Of a DNA stretch of 64,000 bases, positions 25,544 through 34,417 are shown piece by piece. Source of the DNA: Planctomycetota bacterium. GTDB lineage: Bacteria; Planctomycetota; Phycisphaerae; Phycisphaerales; UBA1924. A program made the position numbers and the translations under genes. The stretch is from contig JAFEBO010000008.1 in assembly GCA_018242625.1 (NCBI GenBank), positions 806,001-870,000 on the forward strand, in the 5' to 3' direction. The first letter of the stretch is position 1, and each line of letters starts with the position of its first letter. The notes below the pieces were generated by a model, which saw only the letters and a program-made list of their open reading frames with translations, had not been told where the DNA came from and ran no database searches.

Positions 25544-27276
25544 GAGAGCAGATCCTCCAATTGCGCGAAATCGTTCAGAACCGTCGCCGCCCCGGCGGCC
25601 CGCAGTGACGAGCCATTGGACCGGTACGCCTCTCCCGGCGGCACAAATCCGATCGGAACCACGCTTGCGCTCCGTGCGGACGCGATGTCGTCGGGCGTAT
25701 CCCCGATCATCCAGGCACGCTCCACGCCGAGTCTTGCGAGGGCGAGCCGAACCGGAGCCGGGTCCGGCTTGGCCGGCGCATCCTCCATGCACACCTTCGT
25801 TGCGAAGAGATTCTGCAGTCCAAACCGGTCGAGAAAACGATCGCAGTCGAATCGCGGTCGTCCCGTCACGATTGCAAGCGGCATGCGCCCGGCGAGCCGC
25901 TCGAGAAGCCCACGCGGCGGAAGAAGCGTTTCCCGCTCTCGATATCCCGCGATACTTGGGCCGCCTTGATAGAAGAGTTCGAACCTCTCTTTCACCGCGG
26001 AGAGGGACGCGTTGACTCCGCCCCGGTTGATGAGCTTCCGAGTGAGATCCCAGTCGTTGTTCGCGTTTCCTGCCGCCTTGGCCGCCGAGATGTCGTCCTG
26101 CGACACGCGCACGCCGAACCCAAGAGCAGTCGCCTCGATCGCAGCCCGGTACGACCGCGAGACATCGGCGAGCACGCCGTCCATGTCAAAGAGAATGGCT
26201 TGGGGCTGCAGGATCGACCGCAGCGCATAGACCAAGCGATCGAACCCGGCCTCATCACAGGGGCATGTGATCCTGATCGCGCCGTCGAGCGTGCCGCCCG
26301 GGGGAAAGCGCCGAACGGCAATGCCAAGACTGGCGAGAGCCTCCCACAGCCATTCGGCCCTGGTGGCTCGTGCGAGAACGAAATTGCCTTGCGAGGGCCG
26401 GACACGCACTCCAGATTCGGACAGCACCCGAAGAAGAACGTCCCGCTCCTTTCTGCAACGCGAAACGACAGGTGGAAGATGTGCGGACGCCGAGGCGATC
26501 GCCTGCTGCGCGACCGCGAGACTGAGCGCGGAAACGGGATACGGCGAACCAGCGCCACGCAGAGCCTCGATGAGTTGACGGCTTCCCGCCGCGTAGCCTA
26601 CACGCAGCCCCGCAAGCCCGTGCGCCTTGGAGAATGTTCGAACGAGGACGGCGTTCGGCAGTGTCAGGGCGGCGGCCGTGAGATCGCATTCAGCAAATTC
26701 CGCGTATGCCAGATCGACAAGAAGGATCGCATCGGGGGCGCTCTCGGACAGTTCCTTGAGCTCTTGCTCGGTAACGACGGCACCGGTCGGGTTGTTGGGA
26801 GAAACGACCGCAACCACAGACGTTTTGTCGCTCAACACGCCTTGAAGTTCCGCCAGTGGAAACCTGTCCTCCGACCATGCCACCTCCCGCACCGTCGCGC
26901 CCGTCATGCGGGCGTATTTACCGATCATTTCGAATGTGGGCGCGGGCACGACAATCTCCCTGCCCGGCCCCAGGAAGGTGCGGCACACCCTGTCAATGGC
27001 CTCATCGGCGCCCGCAGTCACGAGCACCCGCTCGTGGTCCACGCCAAGCATCGCGGCGATCGCCTGCTCGAGCGGGGCGGCACTCGGGTATTGGCTTGCG
27101 GCTCCGGCAAGGCCGGTCGCGCAAACTAGGGCTTCAATGTCCGGCCTTCTTCCCTCGTTCGCGTCAAGCCACAGATCGATCGGCGCACCGCACCGCGGCT
27201 TGGGCGGGGAATATCGGTTCGCGCCCGTACTCCGTATCCGATCCGCTATTCGCGTGTTGAACGTACATGTATTCAT
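25540..27276 (-). CDS. hisC: Histidinol-phosphate aminotransferase fused to a HAD phosphatase
   Basis: Residues 1 to about 350 are a class I/II PLP aminotransferase of the HisC type (SPNNPTGAVV, DLAYAEF, and the PLP lysine in RTFSKAHGLAGLRVGY). Residues about 355-578 are a HAD-family phosphatase: ILFDMDGVLAD (DxD nucleophile), IVTGRPR (motif II), a Lys in EDAPAKPDP and MIGDTPDDIASA (motif IV). No other histidinol phosphatase is in the operon, so the HAD half most simply provides that step, giving one protein for steps 7 and 8. This is inference from context. The ATG at 27276 overlaps the hisG stop. Confidence 0.9.
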   Translation of the reverse strand: MNTCTFNTRIADRIRSTGANRYSPPKPRCGAPIDLWLDANEGRRPDIEALVCATGLAGAASQYPSAAPLEQAIAAMLGVDHERVLVTAGADEAIDRVCRTFLGPGREIVVPAPTFEMIGKYARMTGATVREVAWSEDRFPLAELQGVLSDKTSVVAVVSPNNPTGAVVTEQELKELSESAPDAILLVDLAYAEFAECDLTAAALTLPNAVLVRTFSKAHGLAGLRVGYAAGSRQLIEALRGAGSPYPVSALSLAVAQQAIASASAHLPPVVSRCRKERDVLLRVLSESGVRVRPSQGNFVLARATRAEWLWEALASLGIAVRRFPPGGTLDGAIRITCPCDEAGFDRLVYALRSILQPQAILFDMDGVLADVSRSYRAAIEATALGFGVRVSQDDISAAKAAGNANNDWDLTRKLINRGGVNASLSAVKERFELFYQGGPSIAGYRERETLLPPRGLLERLAGRMPLAIVTGRPRFDCDRFLDRFGLQNLFATKVCMEDAPAKPDPAPVRLALARLGVERAWMIGDTPDDIASARSASVVPIGFVPPGEAYRSNGSSLRAAGAATVLNDFAQLEDLLS

Positions 27277-28163
27277 GGGATGATCTGTGAGAGTTGAGTG
27301 ACCACGATGTCCGTACCGCCGAGCGACTTGATGCGGGGAATGAGCGTCGGCAGGATGTCGCGTCGAACGGCCGCCTTGACCGCATAGCCCGATTCCGCCC
27401 GGAGCGGCGACACGGTGGGCTCGCGCATGCACGGAAGCGCGGATGCGACGCGTGCGAGCGCGTCACGAGTCACGTTCACCTCAAGCATCACACGACCGCG
27501 GGCCTCCAGCACCGACCGCAGGAGCAAGACAAGGCGCTCGGCCGACTCGCGCGTCGCGGGCTGCTCCCACGCCCGGCGGCTGGCGTACAGGCGGGTGGAT
27601 GACTCCATGATCTCATCGAATTCCACGAGCCCCTGGGCCCGCAGCGTGTCGCCGGTGGCGGTGATGTCGAGTATGCAATCCGCGTCCTCGGGCGGAAACA
27701 CCTCTGTCGCACCGTACGAACGAACAAAGCGCGCCCCGGGACAGCTCCTCTCAATCCAGCCGCGCGCGATCCGCTCATATTCCGACGCTACCACGGCGGC
27801 GGACTTGCCCAAACGCCCATCTTTCACCGCCCCTGCCGGGGCCGCCGCAACCAGCCGCACACGATCCAGTCCGGTGTCCAGGATCTCAACCACATCAGCG
27901 TTCAGTTCACGAACCCAGTCCGCGCCCGCAAAGCCCACGTCACGCGTCCCCGAGTCGAGCATCTCCACCACGTTCTGCGGCTTCAGGATCTTGGCATCGA
28001 TCCCGTCGAGTGAGACCTGCGGCCGATAGCCGCGGCTGCCCAGGCGTATGGCGATACCCGCCTCTGCCAGAAGCGCGAATATTCCCTGCTGCATCCGCCC
28101 CTTTGGGAGGGCGAGTTTGAGCACACCTTGCGTCTTTTCAGGGTCGGCGATCGTTGGCGGCAC
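27273..28163 (-). CDS. hisG: ATP phosphoribosyltransferase, long form
   Basis: The product begins near KLALPKGRMQQGIFALL and contains the substrate loops DVGFAGADWVREL and DCILDITATGDTLRAQGL, followed by a C-terminal ACT-like regulatory domain (about 220-296), so it is the long, histidine-inhibited form. It catalyses the first committed step. I place the start at GTG 28163, which has AAAGGAG 8 nt upstream. A GTG at 28217 lies in the T-run of the predicted attenuator and is less likely. First enzyme gene of the operon. Confidence 0.92.
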   Translation of the reverse strand: MPPTIADPEKTQGVLKLALPKGRMQQGIFALLAEAGIAIRLGSRGYRPQVSLDGIDAKILKPQNVVEMLDSGTRDVGFAGADWVRELNADVVEILDTGLDRVRLVAAAPAGAVKDGRLGKSAAVVASEYERIARGWIERSCPGARFVRSYGATEVFPPEDADCILDITATGDTLRAQGLVEFDEIMESSTRLYASRRAWEQPATRESAERLVLLLRSVLEARGRVMLEVNVTRDALARVASALPCMREPTVSPLRAESGYAVKAAVRRDILPTLIPRIKSLGGTDIVVTQLSQIIP

Positions 28164-28209
28164 AGGAGCGACTCCTTTGCCGACCGGTAGCCGAAACGCC
28201 GCGCCTTCC

Positions 28210-28309
28210 AAAAGCACACGACGCCGGCTCGCGGCCGGCGTCGATTGGTTTTCTGCTTATGAGCAGCGCACCATCACCCGGCCACGTATGACACGTGATG
28301 GTGATGATG
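28210..28309 (-). promoter_or_regulatory. Histidine operon attenuator (mutually exclusive hairpins)
   Basis: The terminator is a perfect 10-bp stem, CGACGCCGGC (28243-28234) with GCCGGCGUCG (28228-28219), loop CGCGA, followed by UGUGCUUUU. The competing antiterminator pairs CGUGGCCGG (28286-28278, last leader codons) with CCGGCCGCG (28238-28230), 9 bp with one wobble. A third stem pairs the His codons CACCAUCAC (28303-28295) with GUGAUGGUG (28277-28269), spanning the leader stop. Stalling at the His codons would free the antiterminator strand; a ribosome reaching the stop would cover it and allow termination. Confidence 0.8.
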
Positions 28310-28333
28310 GAACTGGCTGGGGACAAACTGCAT
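28274..28333 (-). CDS. hisL: His leader peptide (five consecutive His codons)
   Basis: A 19-residue open frame, MQFVPSQFHHHHHVSYVAG, starts with ATG 28333 and stops at TGA 28274. Five successive His codons (28309-28295) precede the stop by seven codons, and the frame sits just ahead of overlapping RNA hairpins and hisG. This is the layout of the enterobacterial his leader. A TATTAT sequence lies only 5 nt before the ATG (28344-28339); if it is the -10 element the leader mRNA would be leaderless. No clear Shine-Dalgarno is present. Confidence 0.85.
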   Translation of the reverse strand: MQFVPSQFHHHHHVSYVAG

Positions 28334-28388
28334 TGGCCATAATAGGCAGCCCACCGGCACGCGGGCGATTGCGAAATCCTCACTCGTC

Positions 28389-28425
28389 CGGTCCAACCCG
28401 CAAAGGGGTGGTGAAAGTTGGACCG
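28389..28425. promoter_or_regulatory. Operator-like inverted repeat upstream of preA
   Basis: CGGTCCAAC (28389-28397) and GTTGGACCG (28417-28425) form perfect 9-bp arms around 19 nt. A likely -10 element TATATT begins 6 nt later (28431-28436). The repeat lies between the divergent his leader and preA and may be the site of a pyrimidine-responsive regulator. Confidence 0.45.
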
Positions 28426-28506
28426 TCTGGTATATTAAGATTTGCGTTTTGACCCGAGTGTCCTGAGCGGCGGGCGGGCAAGCCCGGTTGACCATGGAGC
28501 CTCAAG

Positions 28507-29637
28507 ATGGCCGATCTGAGCATCACCGTTGACGGATTGAAACTCCCCAACCCCTTCGTCATCGGTTCCGGCCCTCCGGGCACCAACGCCAATGTCATCA
28601 ACAAGGCGTTCGAGGAAGGCTGGGGAGCGGTCATCGCGAAGACGGTGAGCCTCGACGCCTCCAAGGTCATCAACGTCGCCCCTCGCTACGCCCGGATGCG
28701 GGTCGGAGCCAAGGGCAACGAGACGATCGTCGGCTGGCAGAACATCGAACTGATTTCCGATCGTCCGTTCGACACCTGGATCGAGGAGTTCAAGCAGGTC
28801 AAGCAGAAGTACCCCGATCGAATCCTGATCGCTTCGATCATGGAAGAATACCGCAAGGACTCATGGTGCGAGATCGTCGAACGCTGCCAGGATGCGGGAG
28901 TCGACGCGTTCGAGCTCAACTTCTCGTGTCCTCACGGCCTGCCCGAACGCAAGATGGGCGCCGCCATGGGACAGGACTGCGAAGTCCTCGGCACGGTCTG
29001 CGGCTGGGTCAACGGCGTCTCCAAGAAGCCCGTCTGGGCCAAGATGACCCCCAACATCACGCACATCGAAGAGCCCGCTCGTGCCGCACTGCGCAACGGC
29101 TGCGAAGGCATCGCGGCTATCAACACGATTCTCTGCGTTATGGGCGTCGACCTGAAAACGCTTCGGCCCGAACCGACCGTGGAGGGATATACGACTCCTG
29201 GCGGCTATTCCTGCAAAGCGGTCCGCCCGATCGCGCTGCGCATGGTGATGGAATGCGCTCGCATGATGAAGACGGAGTTCCCGGGCCGCTCGCTCTCGGC
29301 CATCGGCGGCGTCGAAACCGGCGAAGATGCCGCCCAGTTCATCCTGCTCGGCGCGAACACCGTGCAGGTGTGCACCGGCGTCATGATCCACGGGTACGCG
29401 CTCGTGAAAGAGCTCTGCCGAGGCCTTTCGGCTTTCATGGATTCCAAGGGATTCAAGAGCATCGAAGAGTTCCGTGGCCATTCGCTGCAATATTTCACGA
29501 CGCACGCGGATCTGGTGCAGCGTCAAGCAGCCGCCAAAGCCCTCGAAAAGGCCGCGGCGGAAGGCCGCATCACCAAGGACACTCAATGGACCGGAGAGAA
29601 GTTCGTCGAGCAGTCAAACAAGCTCGTGGCGAATTAG
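28507..29637 (+). CDS. preA: Dihydropyrimidine dehydrogenase, PreA-type catalytic subunit
   Basis: The 376-residue FMN barrel shows LPNPFVIGSGPPGTN, the conserved ELNFSCPHGLPERKMG, WAKMTPNITHIEEPARAA, AINTILCVMGVDL, GGYSCKAVRPIALRMV and AIGGVETGEDAAQFILLGA, all typical of the PreA/PydA subunit that reduces uracil and thymine to dihydro forms. Usual PreA proteins end in a ferredoxin-like domain with two 4Fe-4S clusters and work with PreT; here the C-terminus is a short helix without Cys clusters, and no preT is nearby. GGAG lies 7-8 nt before the ATG. hydA follows 75 nt downstream. Confidence 0.9.
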   Translation: MADLSITVDGLKLPNPFVIGSGPPGTNANVINKAFEEGWGAVIAKTVSLDASKVINVAPRYARMRVGAKGNETIVGWQNIELISDRPFDTWIEEFKQVKQKYPDRILIASIMEEYRKDSWCEIVERCQDAGVDAFELNFSCPHGLPERKMGAAMGQDCEVLGTVCGWVNGVSKKPVWAKMTPNITHIEEPARAALRNGCEGIAAINTILCVMGVDLKTLRPEPTVEGYTTPGGYSCKAVRPIALRMVMECARMMKTEFPGRSLSAIGGVETGEDAAQFILLGANTVQVCTGVMIHGYALVKELCRGLSAFMDSKGFKSIEEFRGHSLQYFTTHADLVQRQAAAKALEKAAAEGRITKDTQWTGEKFVEQSNKLVAN

Positions 29638-29712
29638 CCCGCTCGGGGTTCGCGAGCCAGCATTCGATCGCGTGATCAACCCGGTCCCCCCTCTCTCCGC
29701 GGCGAGTTTCCT

Positions 29713-31098
29713 ATGCCCCTCCTGATCAAGCACGGCCGAATCATCACGTCCACCGACGATTACACGGCGGACATCTACTGCGCGGGCGACACAATTTCGC
29801 GGATCGAGAAGAGCATCGATCCCGGGTCGTGCGCAGCCGGGACGGAAGTGATCGATGCCGCCGGCAAGTACGTATTTCCGGGTTTTATCGATCCCCACGT
29901 CCACGTTTATCTGCCTTTCATGGGCACGTACGCGAAGGACGACTGGGAGTCGGCGTCCCGTGCAGCGCTCATGGGAGGCACCACCACGCTGATCGAGATG
30001 ATCTGCCCGGGCAAAGCCGACGAGCCGATGGGCGCCTTCGAAACCTGGCTCGGCAAGGCTCAGGGCAAATCGACCTGCGACTTCACGTTTCATATGGGCG
30101 TCACACGATTTGACGACCTCGCCGAGAAGCAGTTCCGCGAGATCGTGAAGCGCGGCATCCGATCCTTCAAAGTCTTCCTCGCCTACAAAGGCGCTCTCGG
30201 CGTCGACGACCGCGAGTTGTATCACACGCTAAAGCTCGCGAAGGAACTCGGCGTGGTCGTCACGGCGCACTGCGAGAACGAGACGCTGGTGGCGGAACGG
30301 CAGGCCGAGCTTCTCGCCGCCGGCAAAACGGCGCCGCAGTTTCATGAACCCTCGCGACCCGTACAAGTGGAAGCCGAAGGCGTGCATCATCTCATGACCT
30401 TCGCCGAGCTGACCGGCGCAGAGGTGTACGTCGTACACACATCGTGCGATGAAGCCGCGCGCGAGGCCCAGCGGGCTATTCTGCGGGGCGTCAAGGCACA
30501 CATCGAAGTGGTGCTGCCCCACCTTGTCGTGGATCAGTCGTACACCGAGAAACCCGGTTTCGAGGGAGCGAAGTACGTGATGTCGCCCCCCCTGCGCGAC
30601 AAGTCCCAGCTTCCCAAAATGTGGGATCATCTCGCCCGTCGCACGGTTGCCACTGTCGCCACGGATCACGCACCCTTCGACTTTGAGACGCAGAAGACGA
30701 TGGGCAAAGACGCCTTCACGAAGATTCCCAACGGCATTCCATCAGTAGAAAACCGGGTTGATCTGCTCTTCACGCACGGAGTCACGACCGGCAAGATCGA
30801 CCTGCACACCTTTGTAGACTGCGCCAGCACCCGCGCCGCCGGGATTTTCGGGCTCAAGGGCAAGGGCACGATCGCGGTCGGAGCGGACGCCGACCTGGTG
30901 GTCTACGACCCGGCGTACCGCGGCAAGATCAGCGCCAAGAGCAAGACACACCACAACATGGCGACCGATTACTCCGCGTTCGAAGGCTGGGATCTCAGGG
31001 GTCGTTCGGACACCGTGTCCGTTCGCGGCCAGATCGTGGTCCGCGGCGGCACTTTTGTGGGAAAATCGGGCGCAGGACGCCTCGTCCCGCGGGGCTGA
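29713..31098 (+). CDS. hydA: Dihydropyrimidinase
   Basis: The 461-residue cyclic amidohydrolase carries the metal-binding HVH of GFIDPHVHVYL, the carboxylated Lys region RSFKVFLAYKGALG, VVTAHCENETLV, YVVHTSCDEAAREA and ATDHAPFDF. It opens the dihydrouracil or dihydrothymine ring to N-carbamoyl-beta-amino acids, step 2 of reductive pyrimidine degradation. Adjacent to preA in one transcription unit, and functionally linked to the ureidopropionase gene at 36142-37020. Related hydantoinases share the fold; context favours pyrimidines. Confidence 0.92.
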   Translation: MPLLIKHGRIITSTDDYTADIYCAGDTISRIEKSIDPGSCAAGTEVIDAAGKYVFPGFIDPHVHVYLPFMGTYAKDDWESASRAALMGGTTTLIEMICPGKADEPMGAFETWLGKAQGKSTCDFTFHMGVTRFDDLAEKQFREIVKRGIRSFKVFLAYKGALGVDDRELYHTLKLAKELGVVVTAHCENETLVAERQAELLAAGKTAPQFHEPSRPVQVEAEGVHHLMTFAELTGAEVYVVHTSCDEAAREAQRAILRGVKAHIEVVLPHLVVDQSYTEKPGFEGAKYVMSPPLRDKSQLPKMWDHLARRTVATVATDHAPFDFETQKTMGKDAFTKIPNGIPSVENRVDLLFTHGVTTGKIDLHTFVDCASTRAAGIFGLKGKGTIAVGADADLVVYDPAYRGKISAKSKTHHNMATDYSAFEGWDLRGRSDTVSVRGQIVVRGGTFVGKSGAGRLVPRG

Positions 31099-31120
31099 TC
31101 ACAGCCCGCGACGTGACGAT

Positions 31121-32923
31121 TTACGCCAACCCGCCTGCGATGCTCAATCGCAAAGACGTGGTTTCCCGCTCGACGGTCTCGGCATCGGCGCCCAGATCCT
31201 TCAGAACCAGTTCACCCAGCGCGATCGCGGCCTCCGCTTCCTCAAACACAGCACCAGTCGCACCCGCCAGGGTGAGTTCGCTCCGTTCCTTGAGATAGCG
31301 GCTCCGCACCAGAATGTGCATATCCGGATTGAGTGCCCTCGCGTGCAACACGACGGGCACCGGGTTTGAATTCGCCGCCATGGTGACCAGCAGGTACTTC
31401 GCGTCCACCGCGCCCGACTGCTCAAGCACTTCGCGACTCGCGGCATCCCCAAAGATCGCGATACGCCCCGACGCCCTGAGCTCGGTCACCGTGTCCATGT
31501 TCATATCGATAATCACTGTGCGGACGCCCGCCTGCCGCAGGAGGCGGTCCACGGTTCGCCCGACAAGACCGTACCCGACCACGACCGCCGTTCGCTCATT
31601 GTCGTCGGCACCTTGCGACCGCACACGCTCAACCGCCTGGGCATTCGCCTCACGCTGTTTGCGCTCCGCTCGCGCGTTCAGGAAGCCCCAGAGCTTCGGC
31701 CGGGATTGCAGCCATCGCTCGGCCGGCACGATGAGCCGGAAAAGAAGCGGGTTAAGCGTGATCGACAGGATCGCCGCCGCCACGATCACGTCGTGCCCTT
31801 CGCCCGGCATGAGGTTGTTGCGGAGGGCAAGCTCGGACAAAATGAAGGAAAACTCACCGATCTGCGCGAGGCCCACCGCAACAATCAGGGCGGTTCGCAC
31901 CGAGTGCCCCAGGATCGCCACGATCACGAGCGCCGCCAGCGGCTTCACGAAGAGCACAATCCCCAGCCCCGCCGCCACCATCGCAGGACGATCCATGAGG
32001 ATGTGCCAGTCAAACAACATTCCGACCGACACGAAAAAGATCACCGCAAAGGCATCGCGGAGCGGGAGCGCATCCGCCGCCGCCTGATGGCTCACGGGCG
32101 ACTGCGCCACCATCATCCCGGCAAGAAACGCGCCGAGCGCCATCGACGCGCCGAACAGGAAATACGCGCCCGCAGCAACCGCGATCGAGAGCACCAGCAC
32201 CGTCAGCGTGAACAGTTCCCGTGATCGCAGCCTCGCGACATGGACCAGAATCCACGGAACAACCCGGGATCCGACCGCAAAGACAATCGCGACAAACACC
32301 GCCAGCTTCAGCATCGCCCAGCCGAGCGTGGCCCAGAATCCCGGGCCCTCTTCGACACCGGCCGCCCCGCTCCTGCCCAGCACCGGCAGAATGACGAGGA
32401 AAATGACCGTGAAGATGTCCTCGACGATGAGCCATCCCACGGCGGCGTGCCCTGCGGGCGATGCAAGCACGTTGTTGTCCGTGAGCACCCGGATGAGCAC
32501 CACCGTGCTCGCAACGGCCATCGCCATGCCGAGCACAACGCCCGCGCGAAGCTCCCAGCCCAGCAACGAGAAGACAATCATGCCGACGAGCGTCGCAACC
32601 AGGCTCTGGCCGATCGCTCCGGGTATCGCAATCCACTTGACCGCGCTGAGATCCTTCAGATGAAAATGCATGCCCACGCCAAACATGAGCAGGATCACGC
32701 CCACTTCAGCGAGCTGCGAGGCCAGATGCACATCGCCCGCAAAGCCCGGCGTCTTCGGGCTGATCAGTACACCCGCCAGCAGATAGCCCACGATCGGGGA
32801 GAGGCCGATCTTCTGCGTAATCAGACCGAGCACCCAGGCCGCGGCAAATGCCGCGGCGATGGTGGTGATCAGGGGCAGACCGTCGGCCGCCGCCAGCGTG
32901 CTGAGGATCAATCGCTCGTCCAT
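31121..32923 (-). CDS. CPA2-type cation:proton antiporter with RCK domain (KefB/YbaL-like)
   Basis: The 600-residue membrane protein has about 12-13 hydrophobic segments (for example GLSPIVGYLLAGVLISPKTP and VGVILLMFGVGMHFH), then a cytoplasmic Rossmann domain from about residue 430 (TAVVVGYGLVGRTVDRLL, NAD-binding glycine motif) and VLEQSGAVDAKYLLVTMA, typical of K+ efflux/antiport proteins. It probably exports K+ or Na+ in exchange for protons. ATG 32923 is chosen over a TTG at 32941 because it matches the family start. It lies just past a terminator for the upstream aminotransferase gene, so it is probably expressed weakly by read-through or from its own promoter. Confidence 0.88.
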   Translation of the reverse strand: MDERLILSTLAAADGLPLITTIAAAFAAAWVLGLITQKIGLSPIVGYLLAGVLISPKTPGFAGDVHLASQLAEVGVILLMFGVGMHFHLKDLSAVKWIAIPGAIGQSLVATLVGMIVFSLLGWELRAGVVLGMAMAVASTVVLIRVLTDNNVLASPAGHAAVGWLIVEDIFTVIFLVILPVLGRSGAAGVEEGPGFWATLGWAMLKLAVFVAIVFAVGSRVVPWILVHVARLRSRELFTLTVLVLSIAVAAGAYFLFGASMALGAFLAGMMVAQSPVSHQAAADALPLRDAFAVIFFVSVGMLFDWHILMDRPAMVAAGLGIVLFVKPLAALVIVAILGHSVRTALIVAVGLAQIGEFSFILSELALRNNLMPGEGHDVIVAAAILSITLNPLLFRLIVPAERWLQSRPKLWGFLNARAERKQREANAQAVERVRSQGADDNERTAVVVGYGLVGRTVDRLLRQAGVRTVIIDMNMDTVTELRASGRIAIFGDAASREVLEQSGAVDAKYLLVTMAANSNPVPVVLHARALNPDMHILVRSRYLKERSELTLAGATGAVFEEAEAAIALGELVLKDLGADAETVERETTSLRLSIAGGLA

Positions 32924-32930
32924 TCGGGGT

Positions 32931-32966
32931 AAAAATAGCAACGGCCGTGCAACGCTGCACGGCCGT
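32931..32966 (-). terminator. Rho-independent terminator of the aminotransferase gene
   Basis: On the minus strand a perfect 10-bp stem (ACGGCCGTGC with GCACGGCCGT, loop of 6) begins 20 nt after the stop codon and is followed by TGCTATTTTT. Confidence 0.75.
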
Positions 32967-32986
32967 CATACTGGTATTTCCCGGGA

Positions 32987-34375
32987 TCAGGCTTTCTCAA
33001 TTTCCCCGATCGCGACGTCAAGCACTTCAAGCATGAACTGCATATCGGCATCCGTCAGGCACATCGGCGGCTTGATGCGCAGGACGTTTCCGAAGAAACC
33101 GCCCTTGCCGATGATGAGCCCCAGGTCCTTGCAACGCTCGAAGACGGCGGCACACTGAGCGCTCGCCGGAGTCTTGGTCGCGCGATCCGTAACCAGTTCA
33201 ACACCGCACATAAGGCCCTTGCCGCGGATGTCGCCGATGAGAGGATGCTTCTTCTGAAGCTCCCGCAGGCCCGCAAAGAGCTTGGCCCCCTTTTCCTTGG
33301 CCTGCTGCTGGTAGTTCTCCTCGAGCAGCACGTTCAGCGTTGCATATCCCTGAGCCATCGACACCGGGTTGCCGCCAAATGTATTGAAATGGATGCGGGA
33401 AGCCAGGCTCTTGGCAATCGCCGGAGTTGTCACGACCGCCGCGAGGGGGCAGCCATTCCCGATGCCCTTGGCCATAGTCACGATGTCCGGATAGACGCCA
33501 GGGCCACCGACTGTCTGGAAGCCCCAGAAGTTCTCGCCGGTGCGCCCGAAACCGGTCTGCACTTCATCCGCGATGCACAAACCGCCGGCCTCGCGCACCG
33601 CCTTGTACACGGCGCCAAGGTAACCCGGAGGCATCTCCACCACGCCGCCCACGCCCTGCATGGGCTCCGCAATGAAGCCCGCGACCTTGCCGCTCGTCGC
33701 GTAACGAATAACTTCCTGCACATCGGACGCGTACTTCTCGCCCGCCTTGGGGTCGTCGTATCCGAACTGGCCGCGGTAACGGTCCGGCAGGATCGCGTGA
33801 TGCACGCCGAAGCCCTGCGGCGTGTTGAACTTCCACGTGCTGTGCGCGGTCAAACCCATCGGGGCCGCGCTGCCGCCGTGGTAGGCATTGCGCAGAGCGA
33901 TCAGATCGAAGTTCCCGGTGTGGGCGCGTGCCATCAGCATCGCGAGGTCGTTCGCGTCGCTGCCCGAGTTCACGAAATAGACCACCGAGAGGTTCGACTC
34001 TTTCGGGAACGTCGACGCCAGCTTCTTGCCGTACAGGGCGATCGTCGGGTGAAGATAGATCGTTGTCGTGTGCTGAAGCAGCGAATTCTGCGTGTTCACC
34101 GCGGCCATCACCTTGGGATGGCAATGACCGATGCTCACGGTCACGATGCCGCCGAATACGTCCAGGTACCTCCTCCCCGTCTCATCGAACAGGTACTGCA
34201 TGTGTCCCTGCACGATCATGATCGGGTTTTTGTAATACGTGACGAGCGCAGGAGTCAGATACTCCTTGCGCATCGCAAGAACCTCTTCCTTGCTCGGCCC
34301 CGTGTACGGGGCCGGCTTGAAGTCACAGGGCGGAAGCGCGGGGGCCTTGACGGGCGAGGCGATGGTGGTGCTCAT
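32987..34375 (-). CDS. Class III aminotransferase, AGXT2-like (beta-alanine/3-aminoisobutyrate transaminase)
   Basis: The 462-residue PLP enzyme shows [56 protein letters not shown] and [16 protein letters not shown] (PLP-binding Lys). It matches the alanine-glyoxylate aminotransferase 2 group, which also uses 3-aminoisobutyrate and beta-alanine. Located within the pyrimidine degradation genes, it most likely removes the amino group from beta-alanine or 3-aminoisobutyrate, giving malonate or methylmalonate semialdehyde. ATG 34375 has AAGGA about 9 nt upstream. A terminator follows it. Confidence 0.85.
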   Translation of the reverse strand: MSTTIASPVKAPALPPCDFKPAPYTGPSKEEVLAMRKEYLTPALVTYYKNPIMIVQGHMQYLFDETGRRYLDVFGGIVTVSIGHCHPKVMAAVNTQNSLLQHTTTIYLHPTIALYGKKLASTFPKESNLSVVYFVNSGSDANDLAMLMARAHTGNFDLIALRNAYHGGSAAPMGLTAHSTWKFNTPQGFGVHHAILPDRYRGQFGYDDPKAGEKYASDVQEVIRYATSGKVAGFIAEPMQGVGGVVEMPPGYLGAVYKAVREAGGLCIADEVQTGFGRTGENFWGFQTVGGPGVYPDIVTMAKGIGNGCPLAAVVTTPAIAKSLASRIHFNTFGGNPVSMAQGYATLNVLLEENYQQQAKEKGAKLFAGLRELQKKHPLIGDIRGKGLMCGVELVTDRATKTPASAQCAAVFERCKDLGLIIGKGGFFGNVLRIKPPMCLTDADMQFMLEVLDVAIGEIEKA

Positions 34376-34417
34376 AATTTTTTCCTTATGTTTTTCCGGC
34401 AAATCCTAGATCGGCTC

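Noticed and set aside
28164-28217. GTG 28217 as hisG start
   Set aside because: It lies in the U-run of the attenuator; GTG 28163 has a proper ribosome binding site and fits the family start.
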